Shown here: one piece after another, positions 18,040-26,875 of the stretch | Position numbering within the stretch: the first letter of the stretch is position 1 | How the letters are laid out: every line of letters begins with the position of its first letter | Assembly: GCA_000342265.1 (NCBI GenBank) | Contig: CP004348.1 | Location: 248,001-312,000, forward strand | DNA length: 64,000 nt | Direction: 5' to 3' | DNA from: a beta proteobacterium CB | Lineage (GTDB): Bacteria; Pseudomonadota; Gammaproteobacteria; Burkholderiales; Burkholderiaceae | Made by a program: the position numbers and the translations under genes | The notes under the pieces: generated by a model | What the model was told of the DNA's origin: nothing | What the model saw: the letters and a program-made list of their open reading frames with translations, nothing else | Databases searched by the model: none

Positions 18040-19131
18040 TTATAGGGTGTATTGATTGGGGTCGGGTCTTTGCAAAATCGATTGCAACCAGTCGGCAAAG
18101 GCATTCGGTAGGTCTAAAGTCATTGGCACCACCCAAATGCGTTCATCCTCTATTGAGGAGCATTTTACGGCATCCTTTTCTGTAATGAGGATGCATTCAG
18201 CATGAATGGCGGAGAAAAATTCTGGGGTATAGCTAGCATGATCAGCTAAACCAATGCATTTTCCTGCAATACCTTGTTTGAGTAAATCATCAAAAAAGCG
18301 TTGGGGGTTACCAATGGCTGCTACAGCAGTGATTTTGTTGGGCAGATAGGTATCGGCGATTGAGGCGAGTGACTGAGTATTGGCGGGGTGAATGAGTTGA
18401 TAGGGCATTCCTAATTGAGTACCCAAAGTAAATGCTCTTCTTCCCGCGAAATACTCATCAACCAGGCTTATGGGCGTGGCAACACCTGTCATGAGAGTTG
18501 CATCCCGTTCTCGCGTTGCCAGCTCACGAAGGGGGCCGGCGGGCAACAAGAAGCCATTGCCTTCACCACGCGCATCCCGCACTACCAATTCAATATCACG
18601 ACCACCTTCTCTAGCTGGCCAACGCGCTAAAGCACGGTGTTGCAAACCATCATCACTGATGATGACATTGACCGAAGGATCTTTCTTGAGAAGAGCGCGA
18701 ATACTCTCGACACGTTTTGGATAGACCCAGATCGGAAATTGATTCTGTGTGCGTTTAGCAATCAGTACTGGCTCATCGCCCACGATCGATGGATCTGAAT
18801 CACTTTGCACTGGAGTTGGCGCTCTTAATCCTCCAGCACCATAACCCCTGCTGATAATCCCGGGCTTCCATCCCATGCGAGACAAACGTTCAGCTAGAGC
18901 AATCACGATGGGTGTTTTGCCCGTACCCCCCACGCGGATATTACCCACAATAATTACGGGCACTGCTTGTGGTTTGCTGTTACCAATTCCTAGGTCGTTG
19001 ATGAGATCAAGGGCGCGATTGATTAAACCGTATACCCAAGATAGAGGCCAGAGCACGATGCTGGTAGGGCCACGTCGCTCCCAAAACTGAGGAGCCTTCT
19101 TTAGGCTAGCGGAGGATTTTGTGGATGACAT
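18040..19131 (-). CDS. lpxK: Tetraacyldisaccharide 4'-kinase
   Basis: 363 residues. It phosphorylates the 4' position of the lipid A disaccharide at the inner membrane. The N terminus includes WPLSWVYGLI, a membrane-associating helix, then the Walker A motif VGNIRVGGTGKTPIV (about 61-75) and the Walker B/active-site region NVIISDDGLQH. GIISRGYGAGG is also conserved. It follows exbD by 21 bp, and exbB-exbD-lpxK is a common arrangement in betaproteobacteria. Confidence 0.95.
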   Translation of the reverse strand: MSSTKSSASLKKAPQFWERRGPTSIVLWPLSWVYGLINRALDLINDLGIGNSKPQAVPVIIVGNIRVGGTGKTPIVIALAERLSRMGWKPGIISRGYGAGGLRAPTPVQSDSDPSIVGDEPVLIAKRTQNQFPIWVYPKRVESIRALLKKDPSVNVIISDDGLQHRALARWPAREGGRDIELVVRDARGEGNGFLLPAGPLRELATRERDATLMTGVATPISLVDEYFAGRRAFTLGTQLGMPYQLIHPANTQSLASIADTYLPNKITAVAAIGNPQRFFDDLLKQGIAGKCIGLADHASYTPEFFSAIHAECILITEKDAVKCSSIEDERIWVVPMTLDLPNAFADWLQSILQRPDPNQYTL

Positions 19132-19152
19132 TAAAAGTAATTTAAATGCTTT

Positions 19153-19611
19153 TTACTTCTTTGTCTGACTACTAAAAACAATATTGGAAAGATTGGCATC
19201 ACGAGCAGCTTCTAGCGCACTCATCACTGCTTGATGGGGTGCTCTCGCATCTGCATCGATATTGACCTGAATGCCACCCTCTTTATTAGCGCTGTTCTGA
19301 TTGAGTAAATTCAGTGCATTGCTAAGTTGGTTGCGGTCAGTCACTTTGCCGTTGATCGCAAAGCGTCCATCGCGACTTACTGCAATATGAATTTGTTTCA
19401 CCTCGGTCTGGCTAGCTGCGCCATTGGCAGTAGGAAGGGTGATGGCGAGTTCTTGGTAGCGCGTAAAGGTGGTGGAGATCATCAAGAAGATGAGTACCAC
19501 TAAGAGCACATCAATAAAAGGGATGAGGTTAATCTCTGGCTCTACTGGGGCAGATTTAATGCCCAGGGAGAATCGACCCTGATAGCCAATGCGATTGTTT
19601 AACCAATTCAT
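19153..19611 (-). CDS. exbD: ExbD/TolR-family biopolymer transport protein
   Basis: 152 residues. One membrane helix follows EINLIPFIDVLLVVLIFLM (about 26-44), containing the conserved proton-channel aspartate (IPFIDVLL). The remainder is the periplasmic domain. It overlaps exbB by 4 bp. It is distinct from the tolR at 12642; placement before lpxK is the usual second ExbBD pair of Burkholderiales, whose partner may be a TonB or the lipid transport machinery. Confidence 0.92.
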   Translation of the reverse strand: MNWLNNRIGYQGRFSLGIKSAPVEPEINLIPFIDVLLVVLIFLMISTTFTRYQELAITLPTANGAASQTEVKQIHIAVSRDGRFAINGKVTDRNQLSNALNLLNQNSANKEGGIQVNIDADARAPHQAVMSALEAARDANLSNIVFSSQTKK

Positions 19612-20249
19612 TTTGAAGTGGTGGAGTTGGGATACAACTTCTTAAACAGCTGACGAGTAAATTCTTCGCACTCATGCTGACGCTGATTGGCCATCGCACG
19701 TAAGCCACGCCACGCAGCCAATGCTGGAATGGCAATGAGCAATCCAAATGCCGTGTTGTAAAGCGCTACAGAAATTCCATGGGCTAGTTGTTGAGGGCTG
19801 CCTGCGCCCCCATGAATTGCGCCTTGACTGCCGAAGATCTCAATCATGCCCACCACGGTACCAAAGAGGCCAAGTAAGGGTGCAACTGTCGCAATGGTAG
19901 CTAGTGCACCTAAATAACGATCGAGCTTGAGCCACGTGGTCTGAGCGGTTGCTTGCAGCTCCTCTAGAGCGGAGTCTGCTGAGCTGCCAGCCGATTTCTC
20001 GCGCAAGATACAGGCAAAGAGGGCGCCTGCGGGGGAAATCTGATCAACGGCAGTGATTTCGTCCTCAGAAACCTTTTTTTGCCCTGAAATGACATTAGCC
20101 AAGGCAAAAACAGATTCAAGGCTATCTTTAGGAAAAATGTGGATTTGGCGCAAATACCAGGCCCGCTCGAGCATGATGGCGAGGCCAATAATGGAGATGA
20201 TGAGGAGTGGCCAGATAGGCCAGCCAGCAGACAGTAAGATTGAGTACAT
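19608..20249 (-). CDS. exbB: ExbB/MotA/TolQ-family proton channel protein
   Basis: 213 residues with three predicted membrane helices (about 10-30, 115-140, 160-185). The signature region ATIATVAPLLGLFGTVVGMIEIF and GISVALYNTAFGLLIAIPALAAW are typical. The charged loop between helices 1 and 2 is cytoplasmic. With ExbD it forms a proton-driven motor. First gene of the exbB-exbD-lpxK-trm112-kdsB-adk run, so its promoter probably lies in the 314-bp gap upstream. Confidence 0.92.
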   Translation of the reverse strand: MYSILLSAGWPIWPLLIISIIGLAIMLERAWYLRQIHIFPKDSLESVFALANVISGQKKVSEDEITAVDQISPAGALFACILREKSAGSSADSALEELQATAQTTWLKLDRYLGALATIATVAPLLGLFGTVVGMIEIFGSQGAIHGGAGSPQQLAHGISVALYNTAFGLLIAIPALAAWRGLRAMANQRQHECEEFTRQLFKKLYPNSTTSK

Positions 20250-20563
20250 AAGCTCAGTACTTTAGCTGAATTAAAAACCCGTTTTCTGAAAGTCAGCCTG
20301 TGGATAACTCTGTGCAAAACTTTCTAGGAAATGGTTTGTAAGTCCTTGATTGATGGTGAAGGTGTCCTATTTTGGGCAAATACACTCAAAATCGAGAGTA
20401 ATAATTTATGATATAAATCAATAAGATAGAGATCATCTGTTGGATTTATGAGACGTTTTGGGTCAGTAATTACTTACTTTTGGCGGTTAAACCTCAGGCG
20501 CATGTGCTTCTGTGGATATTTATTGGCCGCTAAGCCAGATGCTTATGTAGAAATAGAGAAAAA
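20250..20563. other. Divergent intergenic region exbB / xseA with two DnaA-box-like sites
   Basis: No gene seen. It must hold promoters for both divergent operons. A sequence identical to the DnaA box in reverse (TGTGGATAA, 20299-20307) and a one-mismatch copy (TGTGGATAT, 20511-20519) are present in the same orientation, 212 bp apart. No AT-rich unwinding element or further boxes were recognised. Confidence 0.4.
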
Positions 20564-21769
20564 ATGTCGGAAATATCAAGGGAAATTCTGAGTGTTGGCG
20601 ACCTAAACCGCGCCATAGCAAGCTCTTTAGAGGAGCGCTTTGACACCGTATGGGTGAGCGGGGAGATTTCTAATTTCAAGGCTTATGACAGTGGCCACTG
20701 GTACTTTTCTCTCAAAGACGAGGAAGGGCAAATCCGCTGTGTGATGTTCCGTGGTCGTAACGGGCAGGTGGGTTTTATGCCCCAGTCTGGTGATTTAGTG
20801 GAAGTTAGTGCTCAGCTTGGAATGTATGTTCCCAGGGGGGATATTCAGCTCACGATTCAAACCCTAAGACGTGCGGGTATGGGCGGCCTATATGAAGCTT
20901 TCCTCAAGCTCAAGGCTAAATTAGCTAAAGAAGGTCTCTTTGATGCTGAGACTAAGCGTGAGATCCCAACCCACCCAAGATCCATTGGCATCATCACCTC
21001 ACCACAGGCTGCTGCGCTCAAAGACGTGCTCAGTACTTTAGCGAGAAGAGCGCCACATATTCCGATTGTGATTTACCCAACCCTAGTGCAGGGTCCGGAT
21101 GCGCCTGCAGGAATTATTTCCGCAATCAAAGCTGCTGAAAAAGAAAATGCTGTTGATGTCATCTTGTTGGTGAGGGGTGGCGGCAGTATTGAAGATCTCT
21201 GGGCATTTAATGATGAGAAGCTGGCTTATGCAATTGCCCAATCGCCCATCCCAATAGTCAGCGGTGTTGGTCATGAAACTGATGTCACGATTGCAGACTT
21301 CGTCGCTGACTTGCGAGCACCAACCCCAACAGGCGCTGCTGAGTTGGCAGCACCACGTCGTGATCAAATGTTGCAAGAGCTCGATGCCATCATGCAAGCG
21401 CTCATGCAAAGAGTGAGTCAGCGTGTAGAGCGAGAAGCACAAACTCTAGATCAATTAGCATTGCGCTTAGGCCACGCTTTACCAAACCCTGATCGCATGC
21501 GTGAGCAAATTGTGAGCTGGCAACAACGCCTCAATCAAGCATGGGGTGTGCGGGTAGAAAGTTGGAAGCGCAATCAAGGCCACTACCAAGCTCAACTAGA
21601 AATGCTAAACCCCCAAAGAACGCTAGAGCGAGGCTACGCAGTCATCTTGAGCAAAGAGGAGCAAGCAATGCATGCAGTACGCAACCCCAAGGAGCTCAAT
21701 ACGAAAGAGGTATTCCAAGTGCAGCTAGCAGAAGGTCAAGTGGAAGTCGAGTTTGCAAATATCAAGTAA
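20564..21769 (+). CDS. xseA: Exodeoxyribonuclease VII large subunit
   Basis: 401 residues. The N-terminal OB-fold (about 8-100: VWVSGEISNFKAYDSGHWYFSLKD) binds DNA; the catalytic domain carries IGIITSPQAAALKDVL and LLVRGGGSIEDLWAFND, then GVGHETDVTIADFVADLRAPTP (all before about 260). A long helical C-terminal region follows. With XseB the enzyme degrades single-stranded DNA in both directions. xseB is not adjacent. Confidence 0.96.
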   Translation: MSEISREILSVGDLNRAIASSLEERFDTVWVSGEISNFKAYDSGHWYFSLKDEEGQIRCVMFRGRNGQVGFMPQSGDLVEVSAQLGMYVPRGDIQLTIQTLRRAGMGGLYEAFLKLKAKLAKEGLFDAETKREIPTHPRSIGIITSPQAAALKDVLSTLARRAPHIPIVIYPTLVQGPDAPAGIISAIKAAEKENAVDVILLVRGGGSIEDLWAFNDEKLAYAIAQSPIPIVSGVGHETDVTIADFVADLRAPTPTGAAELAAPRRDQMLQELDAIMQALMQRVSQRVEREAQTLDQLALRLGHALPNPDRMREQIVSWQQRLNQAWGVRVESWKRNQGHYQAQLEMLNPQRTLERGYAVILSKEEQAMHAVRNPKELNTKEVFQVQLAEGQVEVEFANIK

Positions 21770-21821
21770 GGTGTCGACTGGACTTATCCATTCAAAGTCA
21801 GTAACTACTTAATCTTACTGA

Positions 21822-21851
21822 TTATTATACAATTATTTTTCTGTATAATAA
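21822..21851 (+). promoter_or_regulatory. Perfect inverted repeat over the -10 box of the nucleotidyltransferase gene
   Basis: TTATTATACA (21822-21831) and TGTATAATAA (21842-21851) form a perfect 10-bp inverted repeat with a 10-bp spacer. The right arm contains TATAAT (21844-21849), a consensus -10 hexamer, 36 bp before the TTG start. A protein bound to the dyad would block the promoter. Confidence 0.6.
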
Positions 21852-21885
21852 CGAGATAAAATCAGATCTATACACCCCTCTATCC

Positions 21886-22905
21886 TTGTCTGCGCAAACA
21901 GCGTATGCGGAGTTGCAAGATCAATTACGAATTCAGAGCATCGATCGATTTCGGATATTACCGGGCGCGTTTCATAAACAAATCCAAAAGGGAAGGCCTT
22001 ATATCTATTACGGCTATAGGGACCTAGATGGTACTGGTCGGATGGCTTATGTGGGACCAGAGGATGACAGGATTCTCGATTTGATTAAAAAGCATGATGC
22101 TGTAAAAGCGGGTGATTTGCAGATCAAAATCAAGGCGCTAGCAAAGTCTGCTGAGGCGCTGGGTTGCGCAAGTGCGCTGACTAAGCATTTTAGAGTAATC
22201 AATCGATTGGATCAGTACGGTTTCTTTGGTGCTGGTGGGATATTGATTGGGACCCACGCCTTCTTGGCTATGGGCAATATGTTGGGCGTGAAATGGCTCT
22301 CATCAAATTTGACGATGGATGTTGATTTTGCTCAGGCAGGTAAGAATGTGTCGATTGCCTTAGGTGCGAATGTCAAAATTTCCGTTCACGATGCCTTGAA
22401 TTCACTTGAGATGGGCCTTTTACCAATCACAGAGTTTTCTGGCAAAACTGGTGCCCAGTATCGCAATCCAAAAGACCCGGAGTTGCGACTAGATTTTGTT
22501 ACCCCTCAAACTCGTAACGGTGGGCCTGTAGTTTTGCCCGAGCTAGGCCTAGCATTGGAATGCCTGAAGTTTATGGAATTTTCGTTGATCAATACAACGC
22601 AAGCAGTTTTGCTTTCCAAAGAAGGGGCTTGTATTGTTAATATTCCTTCGCCTGAACGCTACGCGGTCCATAAATTAATTATTTATGGTGAGCGACCCGT
22701 TAGCGAGCGATCAAAGGCAAATAAGGATCTTGGGCAAGCCGCAGCAATTTTTAAGGTGCTTTTTGAGAGTGGTAATGCCAATTTAGTGAGAGATGCATGG
22801 TCTGATGCATTGTCGCGTGGTCCAGGATGGATTAAAAGATTAAATCAGGGAAAGCAAGCTTTACTGAGGCAATATCCAGAATTACTTACATTAAATATTG
22901 ACTAA
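21886..22905 (+). CDS. GSU2403-type nucleotidyltransferase-fold protein
   Basis: 339 residues resembling the GSU2403 nucleotidyltransferase family. The central domain (about 110-290) has FGAGGILIGTHAFLAMGN and then TMDVDFAQ, the G-[GS] plus D-x-D pattern of polymerase-beta-like nucleotidyltransferases; the N terminus is helical. Substrate is unknown; related folds act in toxin-antitoxin or antiviral systems as well as in metabolism. No ATG or GTG fits, so a TTG (21886) is the likely start; no good Shine-Dalgarno is visible. The gene stands alone between xseA and convergent murB with a palindromic promoter, suggesting tight control. Confidence 0.7.
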   Translation: MSAQTAYAELQDQLRIQSIDRFRILPGAFHKQIQKGRPYIYYGYRDLDGTGRMAYVGPEDDRILDLIKKHDAVKAGDLQIKIKALAKSAEALGCASALTKHFRVINRLDQYGFFGAGGILIGTHAFLAMGNMLGVKWLSSNLTMDVDFAQAGKNVSIALGANVKISVHDALNSLEMGLLPITEFSGKTGAQYRNPKDPELRLDFVTPQTRNGGPVVLPELGLALECLKFMEFSLINTTQAVLLSKEGACIVNIPSPERYAVHKLIIYGERPVSERSKANKDLGQAAAIFKVLFESGNANLVRDAWSDALSRGPGWIKRLNQGKQALLRQYPELLTLNID

Positions 22906-22909
22906 TTTT

Positions 22910-23950
22910 TTAGAAAATATTCGGCTCAATCTCAAGTTGAACACCATAGATTTCACGTACTTTGTCTTGAATGGATTTGGCTAAATTAAGAATGTCTTCA
23001 GCTGTGCCATCGCCATGATTGACTAGTACCAGAGCTTGGTTTTTGTAAACGCCAACAGAACCAACCGTCTGACCTTTGAATCCGCATTGATCGATGAGCC
23101 ATCCAGCAGCCAGTTTGCGCATACCTGTTTGGTCTGGATAAGAAACTAATTGCGGATGAGTCTGTAGTAAACCCTGGTATTGCTTGTCAGTAACGATGGG
23201 GTTCTGGAAAAAACTTCCAGCATTGCCAATCACTTTAGGGTCTGGCAATTTCTGCGAACGAATAGTACAAACAGCTGTGAAAATTTGCTGAGCAGTCGGC
23301 TTAGTATCTGCACCAGCAAATTGTCTAGCTAGGTCAGCATATTGAAGTCGTGGTTCCCAGGCTTTGGGGATTTTAAAAGCGACCTTTGTCACGATAAATC
23401 GATGGGGATTTTGCTTGAAGTGACTATCGCGATAAGCAAACTGGCATGCTACTTTCGGGAGGGTGACAAAGGCATGGGCTGCTGTATCAAAAGCTTCGAT
23501 GCTGTCGATAAAGTCAGCTACTTCTGCGCCATAAGCCCCGATATTTTGGATGGGTGCTGCACCAACTGTTCCGGGTATGAGGGCAAGGTTTTCAAGGCCT
23601 GGCAATTGCTGCTCTATGGTCCAGGAAACGAAGTCATGCCAATTGACCCCAGCGCCTACCGTAATCACCGTATTACTCTCATCAGGCCGGGTGATCTCTT
23701 GTCCTGGAATGTTCATTAGGAGCGTTACGCCAGGCAAGACTTTGGGCAAAATGACATTACTACCCCCACCAAGAACTCGCCAAGCTAATTTCTGCTCTGC
23801 AATTTGTTGCATCACCTTCGGAATTTGTTCTGCAGCAGTGATCTCATAGGCCGATTCCGCACACACCTCAAAGCCAAAGGTGTTGCGGTGCTTTAACGCC
23901 ATATTGGGCATCAATTTTGGCAAGGTGGGCGCATTTTGTGCGGAGTTCAT
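22910..23950 (-). CDS. murB: UDP-N-acetylenolpyruvoylglucosamine reductase
   Basis: 346 residues, type I (E. coli-like) MurB. It reduces UDP-GlcNAc-enolpyruvate to UDP-MurNAc with NADPH and FAD. FAD-binding motifs WRVLGGGSNVILP (about 57-69) and IPGTVGAAPIQNIGAYGAE (about 124-142) are clear; the catalytic serine is in GNAGSFFQNPIV. The extended C-terminal part with AAGWLIDQCGFKG is typical of type I. Convergent with the nucleotidyltransferase gene, 4 bp apart. Confidence 0.95.
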   Translation of the reverse strand: MNSAQNAPTLPKLMPNMALKHRNTFGFEVCAESAYEITAAEQIPKVMQQIAEQKLAWRVLGGGSNVILPKVLPGVTLLMNIPGQEITRPDESNTVITVGAGVNWHDFVSWTIEQQLPGLENLALIPGTVGAAPIQNIGAYGAEVADFIDSIEAFDTAAHAFVTLPKVACQFAYRDSHFKQNPHRFIVTKVAFKIPKAWEPRLQYADLARQFAGADTKPTAQQIFTAVCTIRSQKLPDPKVIGNAGSFFQNPIVTDKQYQGLLQTHPQLVSYPDQTGMRKLAAGWLIDQCGFKGQTVGSVGVYKNQALVLVNHGDGTAEDILNLAKSIQDKVREIYGVQLEIEPNIF

Positions 23951-24070
23951 GCCACAATCTTATTCGCAATCGTATTTACTGCGGTCTTTCTGCTTCAAAA
24001 TTACAGAAAGCCCATGAGATTTGCCAGAACAGAATATCCAAGATTACTCAAGATTAACTAAGGAGTTGAA

Positions 24071-24556
24071 ATGCCATCATTTGACGTAGTGTGCGAACCC
24101 GACATGATTGAGTTGAAAAACGCGATCGAACAGTCCAATAAAGAAATTACCAATCGCTTCGACTTCAAAGGCTCTGATAGCCGTGTTGAGCAAAAGGACG
24201 AGACTTTGATCCTCTTTGGTGATGACGACTTTAAATTGGGCCAAGTGCGCGATGTACTGATTAGCAAGATGGCTAAACGCAATGTGGACGTGCGCTATCT
24301 CAAGGATGACAAAACTGAGACCATTGGTGGTGATAAGCGTAAGCAAACCATGAAGATTCAGAAGGGTATTACTTCTGAGTTATCTAAAAAAGTAGTGCGC
24401 ATCATTAAAGATAGCAAGATCAAAGTTCAAGCTAGCATCCAGGGTGATGCGGTTCGCGTTACTGGCACTAAGCGTGATGACTTGCAAGAGACCATGGCTT
24501 TGCTCAAGAAGGAAGTAACAGAAGCGCCTTTAGGCTTTAATAACTTCCGCGACTAA
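24071..24556 (+). CDS. yajQ: YajQ-family nucleotide-binding protein
   Basis: 161 residues, the full length of the YajQ/UPF0234 family. It shows [19 protein letters not shown] at the N terminus, NRFDFKGSD (about 31-39) and the C-terminal [12 protein letters not shown]...PLGFNNFRD. Homologues bind RNA or cyclic di-GMP and can act as co-regulators; the role here is not known. GAG upstream of the ATG. Monocistronic, divergent from murB. Confidence 0.93.
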   Translation: MPSFDVVCEPDMIELKNAIEQSNKEITNRFDFKGSDSRVEQKDETLILFGDDDFKLGQVRDVLISKMAKRNVDVRYLKDDKTETIGGDKRKQTMKIQKGITSELSKKVVRIIKDSKIKVQASIQGDAVRVTGTKRDDLQETMALLKKEVTEAPLGFNNFRD

Positions 24557-24643
24557 ATTTAGGGCAAGTTCTCGCAAACCCATCCCCCACTCAGAATTGG
24601 GGGTGAAGGCATAAAGCTTCTTTAGCCTGATTTAGTTAAATTG

Positions 24644-24673
24644 GTTCCTTTTTGGAACTTATAGAGCTATAAT
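24644..24673 (+). promoter_or_regulatory. Promoter/operator of the ParD-RelE-like module
   Basis: A consensus -10 TATAAT lies at 24668-24673, and an inverted repeat GTTCC-TTTTT-GGAAC (24644-24658) sits where the -35 region should be. The antitoxin start follows 23 bp after the -10 with AAGGAG in between. Autorepression through this dyad is inferred. Confidence 0.5.
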
Positions 24674-24696
24674 GGACCCATCTGAAGGAGAAAAAT

Positions 24697-24906
24697 ATGT
24701 CTATTAACGTTAAGTTGTCTGAAAATTTGGTAGAACAGGCTAAAGCTTATGGGCAAATTGAGCACCGCTCGGTGCCTAAGCAGATTGAATACTGGTCGCA
24801 GATTGGTAGGGTTGCTCAAGAGAATCCGGACTTACCGTTTTCTATGATTCGAGAGATTTTGATTGCAGATCAAGAGCCAATCATTGGTGAGTATGCGTTT
24901 AGTTGA
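24697..24906 (+). CDS. ParD-like antitoxin
   Basis: 69 residues. The start SINVKLSENLVEQAKAYGQI followed by RSVPKQIEYWSQIGRVAQEN is the pattern of the ParD-like antitoxin family with a ribbon-helix-helix N terminus. A strong ribosome site (GAAGGAG) precedes the ATG. Its TGA overlaps the toxin ATG by one base, so translation is coupled. It should neutralise the RelE-like product and repress the operon. Confidence 0.85.
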   Translation: MSINVKLSENLVEQAKAYGQIEHRSVPKQIEYWSQIGRVAQENPDLPFSMIREILIADQEPIIGEYAFS

Positions 24907-25184
24907 TGCGCTTACTTCTGACGGCCTCGTTTGTAAAGGCTATAAAAAAATTACACCCGCAACAAAAATCTGAGTTGGACGGTGCGGTTAGGGCCATTGG
25001 TTTAGATCCATCTATTGGGGAGGCTAAGATCGGAGATTTACTGGGCGTGCGAGTTTTTAAGTTTCGACTTTCACAGCAACAGTGTCTGTTGGCCTATCGA
25101 ATTTTGGATGAAGAAAGTATTAAGTTATTGACCTTTGGTCCGCATGAAAATTTCTATCGTGATTTAAAGCGACAGGATGATTGA
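24906..25184 (+). CDS. RelE/ParE-family toxin
   Basis: 92 residues from the ATG at 24906 (a TTG three bases earlier is in frame). The fold signature is visible: F-KAIKKLHPQQKSELDGAV at the N terminus, KIGDLLGVRVFKFRLSQQQCLLAYRI in the centre and LLTFGPHENFYRDLK at the end. The C-terminal GPHENFYRDLK is typical of toxins paired with ParD-like antitoxins. Whether it cuts mRNA (RelE) or poisons gyrase (ParE) cannot be told from sequence. Confidence 0.85.
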   Translation: MRLLLTASFVKAIKKLHPQQKSELDGAVRAIGLDPSIGEAKIGDLLGVRVFKFRLSQQQCLLAYRILDEESIKLLTFGPHENFYRDLKRQDD

Positions 25185-25228
25185 ATTTCACTTCAATCAA
25201 AAAATAATTTGAAGAAACATTTGTGCTT

Positions 25229-26176
25229 ATGGCGACTGTTGAGCAGGGTTTGACTCTATTACTTAAGCCGTCGATTGCATTGACAAGCCAAGAAGCCATT
25301 GAGCGCTTCTGTGATGCTTGTTGGCTTGAGGACGGATTAGCCCAGAATAGCTTGTCAGCCTATCGTCGCGATTTACTCCTTCTAGCACAGTGGCTTTTTA
25401 AAGAATCTGGCGCTGATCTCTATGGCGTTACAGAAAAAGATCTCACAGCCTACATAGCCCATCGTCGTGCGGATAAGGCAACTACAGCGAATCGACGTTT
25501 AACAGTTTTCAAGCGCTTTTATCGTCATGCGCTTCGTATTAATTTGGTGAAGAGTGATCCTTGCATTGGCTTGCGCGCTGCTAAGCAGGCGCTACGCTTT
25601 CCGAAGACCTTGAGTGAAGATCAGGTTACTGCCTTACTCAATACCCCTGATATCAATACTCCACTGGGACTGCGTGATCGCACCATGTTGGAGTTGATGT
25701 ACGCCAGTGGCTTACGTGTTTCGGAGATTGTTTCTCTCAAGACGGTGGCGCTTGGCTTAAATGAGGGTGTAGTTCGGATCGTGAATGGTAAGGGTGGTAA
25801 AGAGCGCCTAGTACCTTTTGGTGGAGAAGCAGGGCAGTGGTTGCGTCGTTATCTGGCTGAAGCAAGAACGCCACTGCTTGAAGGTAAAACTACGGACGCT
25901 GTCTTTGTGGGTCGTCATACTGGGACGGGATTAACGCGCCAAGCCTTTTGGGCTTTAATCAAGCGTTATGCCACGATTGCCAATATTCCTGTGGCCTTAT
26001 CTCCACATACCCTGCGCCATGCTTTTGCTACCCATTTGCTCAATCATGGGGCGGATTTGAGGGTAGTGCAGCTGCTTTTGGGGCATGCTGATATCTCTAC
26101 TACTCAGATCTATACCCATGTGGCTAGAGAGCGCCTTAAATCGATTCATCAGCAGCATCACCCTAGGGGCTCTTAA
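25229..26176 (+). CDS. xerD: Tyrosine recombinase XerD
   Basis: 315 residues from the ATG at 25229; an in-frame GTG at 25223 is also possible. The N-terminal SAM-like domain (about 22-105) is followed by the catalytic domain with Arg in YASGLRVSEIVSL, HTLRHAFATHLL, the histidine in LLLGHADIST and the tyrosine in TTQIYTHV. XerD with XerC resolves chromosome dimers at dif. Length and motif order match XerD rather than an integron or phage integrase. Downstream of the toxin gene by about 45 bp but functionally unrelated. Confidence 0.93.
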   Translation: MATVEQGLTLLLKPSIALTSQEAIERFCDACWLEDGLAQNSLSAYRRDLLLLAQWLFKESGADLYGVTEKDLTAYIAHRRADKATTANRRLTVFKRFYRHALRINLVKSDPCIGLRAAKQALRFPKTLSEDQVTALLNTPDINTPLGLRDRTMLELMYASGLRVSEIVSLKTVALGLNEGVVRIVNGKGGKERLVPFGGEAGQWLRRYLAEARTPLLEGKTTDAVFVGRHTGTGLTRQAFWALIKRYATIANIPVALSPHTLRHAFATHLLNHGADLRVVQLLLGHADISTTQIYTHVARERLKSIHQQHHPRGS

Positions 26177-26217
26177 GCTACTAATCCAGGGGATATTACT
26201 ACCGCATGTCTCTAAAT

Positions 26218-26622
26218 TTAGGTCTCAACCCAGTTCTCTAGAGCAAGGTTTGCAACCCTTTTAAATTCACGTAAATTATTCGTTACTAGAATAAGCCCCA
26301 GGCTAATTGCATGGGCAGCAATATGTATATCGTTCTCACCAATCGTTTCACCCTTTCTCTCAAGCGTCGCTTTAATTTGGCCGTAGTGTTGAGAAGCTTT
26401 TGCGTCATAAGGGAGTACATCTAGATGGCTAATGAATTCCTCTATTGCCTCTAAATTCTTGTCGACGTTGGGACTCTTCTCCGCGCCATAAATTAACTCA
26501 GATAAAGTGATGCTTGAAATTGCCATTCGACTCGCATTCGTGTTGAAGATCTTCAACACTTCCGCTGGTCTGCGTTTGAGTACATATATAACAATGTTGG
26601 TATCCAGTAAATACTTGAGCAT
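26218..26622 (-). CDS. vapC: VapC-family PIN-domain toxin
   Basis: 134 residues with the PIN nuclease acidic residues: YLLDTNIVIYVLK at the N terminus, the Glu in TLSELIYGAEK, and the Asp in GENDIHIAAHA near the third position, followed by LVTNN. VapC toxins are Mg-dependent RNases that cut initiator tRNA or rRNA. Its ATG overlaps the antitoxin stop by one base. Typical FitB/VapC length. Confidence 0.92.
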   Translation of the reverse strand: MLKYLLDTNIVIYVLKRRPAEVLKIFNTNASRMAISSITLSELIYGAEKSPNVDKNLEAIEEFISHLDVLPYDAKASQHYGQIKATLERKGETIGENDIHIAAHAISLGLILVTNNLREFKRVANLALENWVET

Positions 26623-26861
26623 TAAAGGTCTTCTCGCTTAACTGGTTTTTGCTCCCCGCGTTCATTCATAAAGTCACTAGATACGGATGGCCCATTTAGG
26701 AAAAAGTTATCCCAAGTGTTTTCAAGTGGCGTAATAATTCGCTCTCGACCGCGAATGCGGACAATGACCTTTTTCACCTCATCCGGTAAACGGGCTTCTG
26801 CCGGCAATCTAACTGCTTGGCTGCGATTATTGGTAAACACTGTGCTAATTGCTATGGACAT
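26622..26861 (-). CDS. vapB: VapB-family AbrB-type antitoxin
   Basis: 79 residues. [18 protein letters not shown] (about 8-25) is the VapB/AbrB swapped-hairpin DNA-binding motif; the C-terminal tail with W-DNFF and acidic residues would occupy the VapC active site. A GGAG ribosome site precedes the ATG. A pair of 10-bp direct repeats immediately upstream is the probable operator. Confidence 0.9.
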   Translation of the reverse strand: MSIAISTVFTNNRSQAVRLPAEARLPDEVKKVIVRIRGRERIITPLENTWDNFFLNGPSVSSDFMNERGEQKPVKREDL

Positions 26862-26875
26862 AGCGCTCTCCTTAT

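Noticed and set aside
24584..24603. Hairpin CCCCCA/TGGGGG after yajQ as a terminator
   Set aside because: An 8-nt loop and no following T tract; too weak to list as a terminator.
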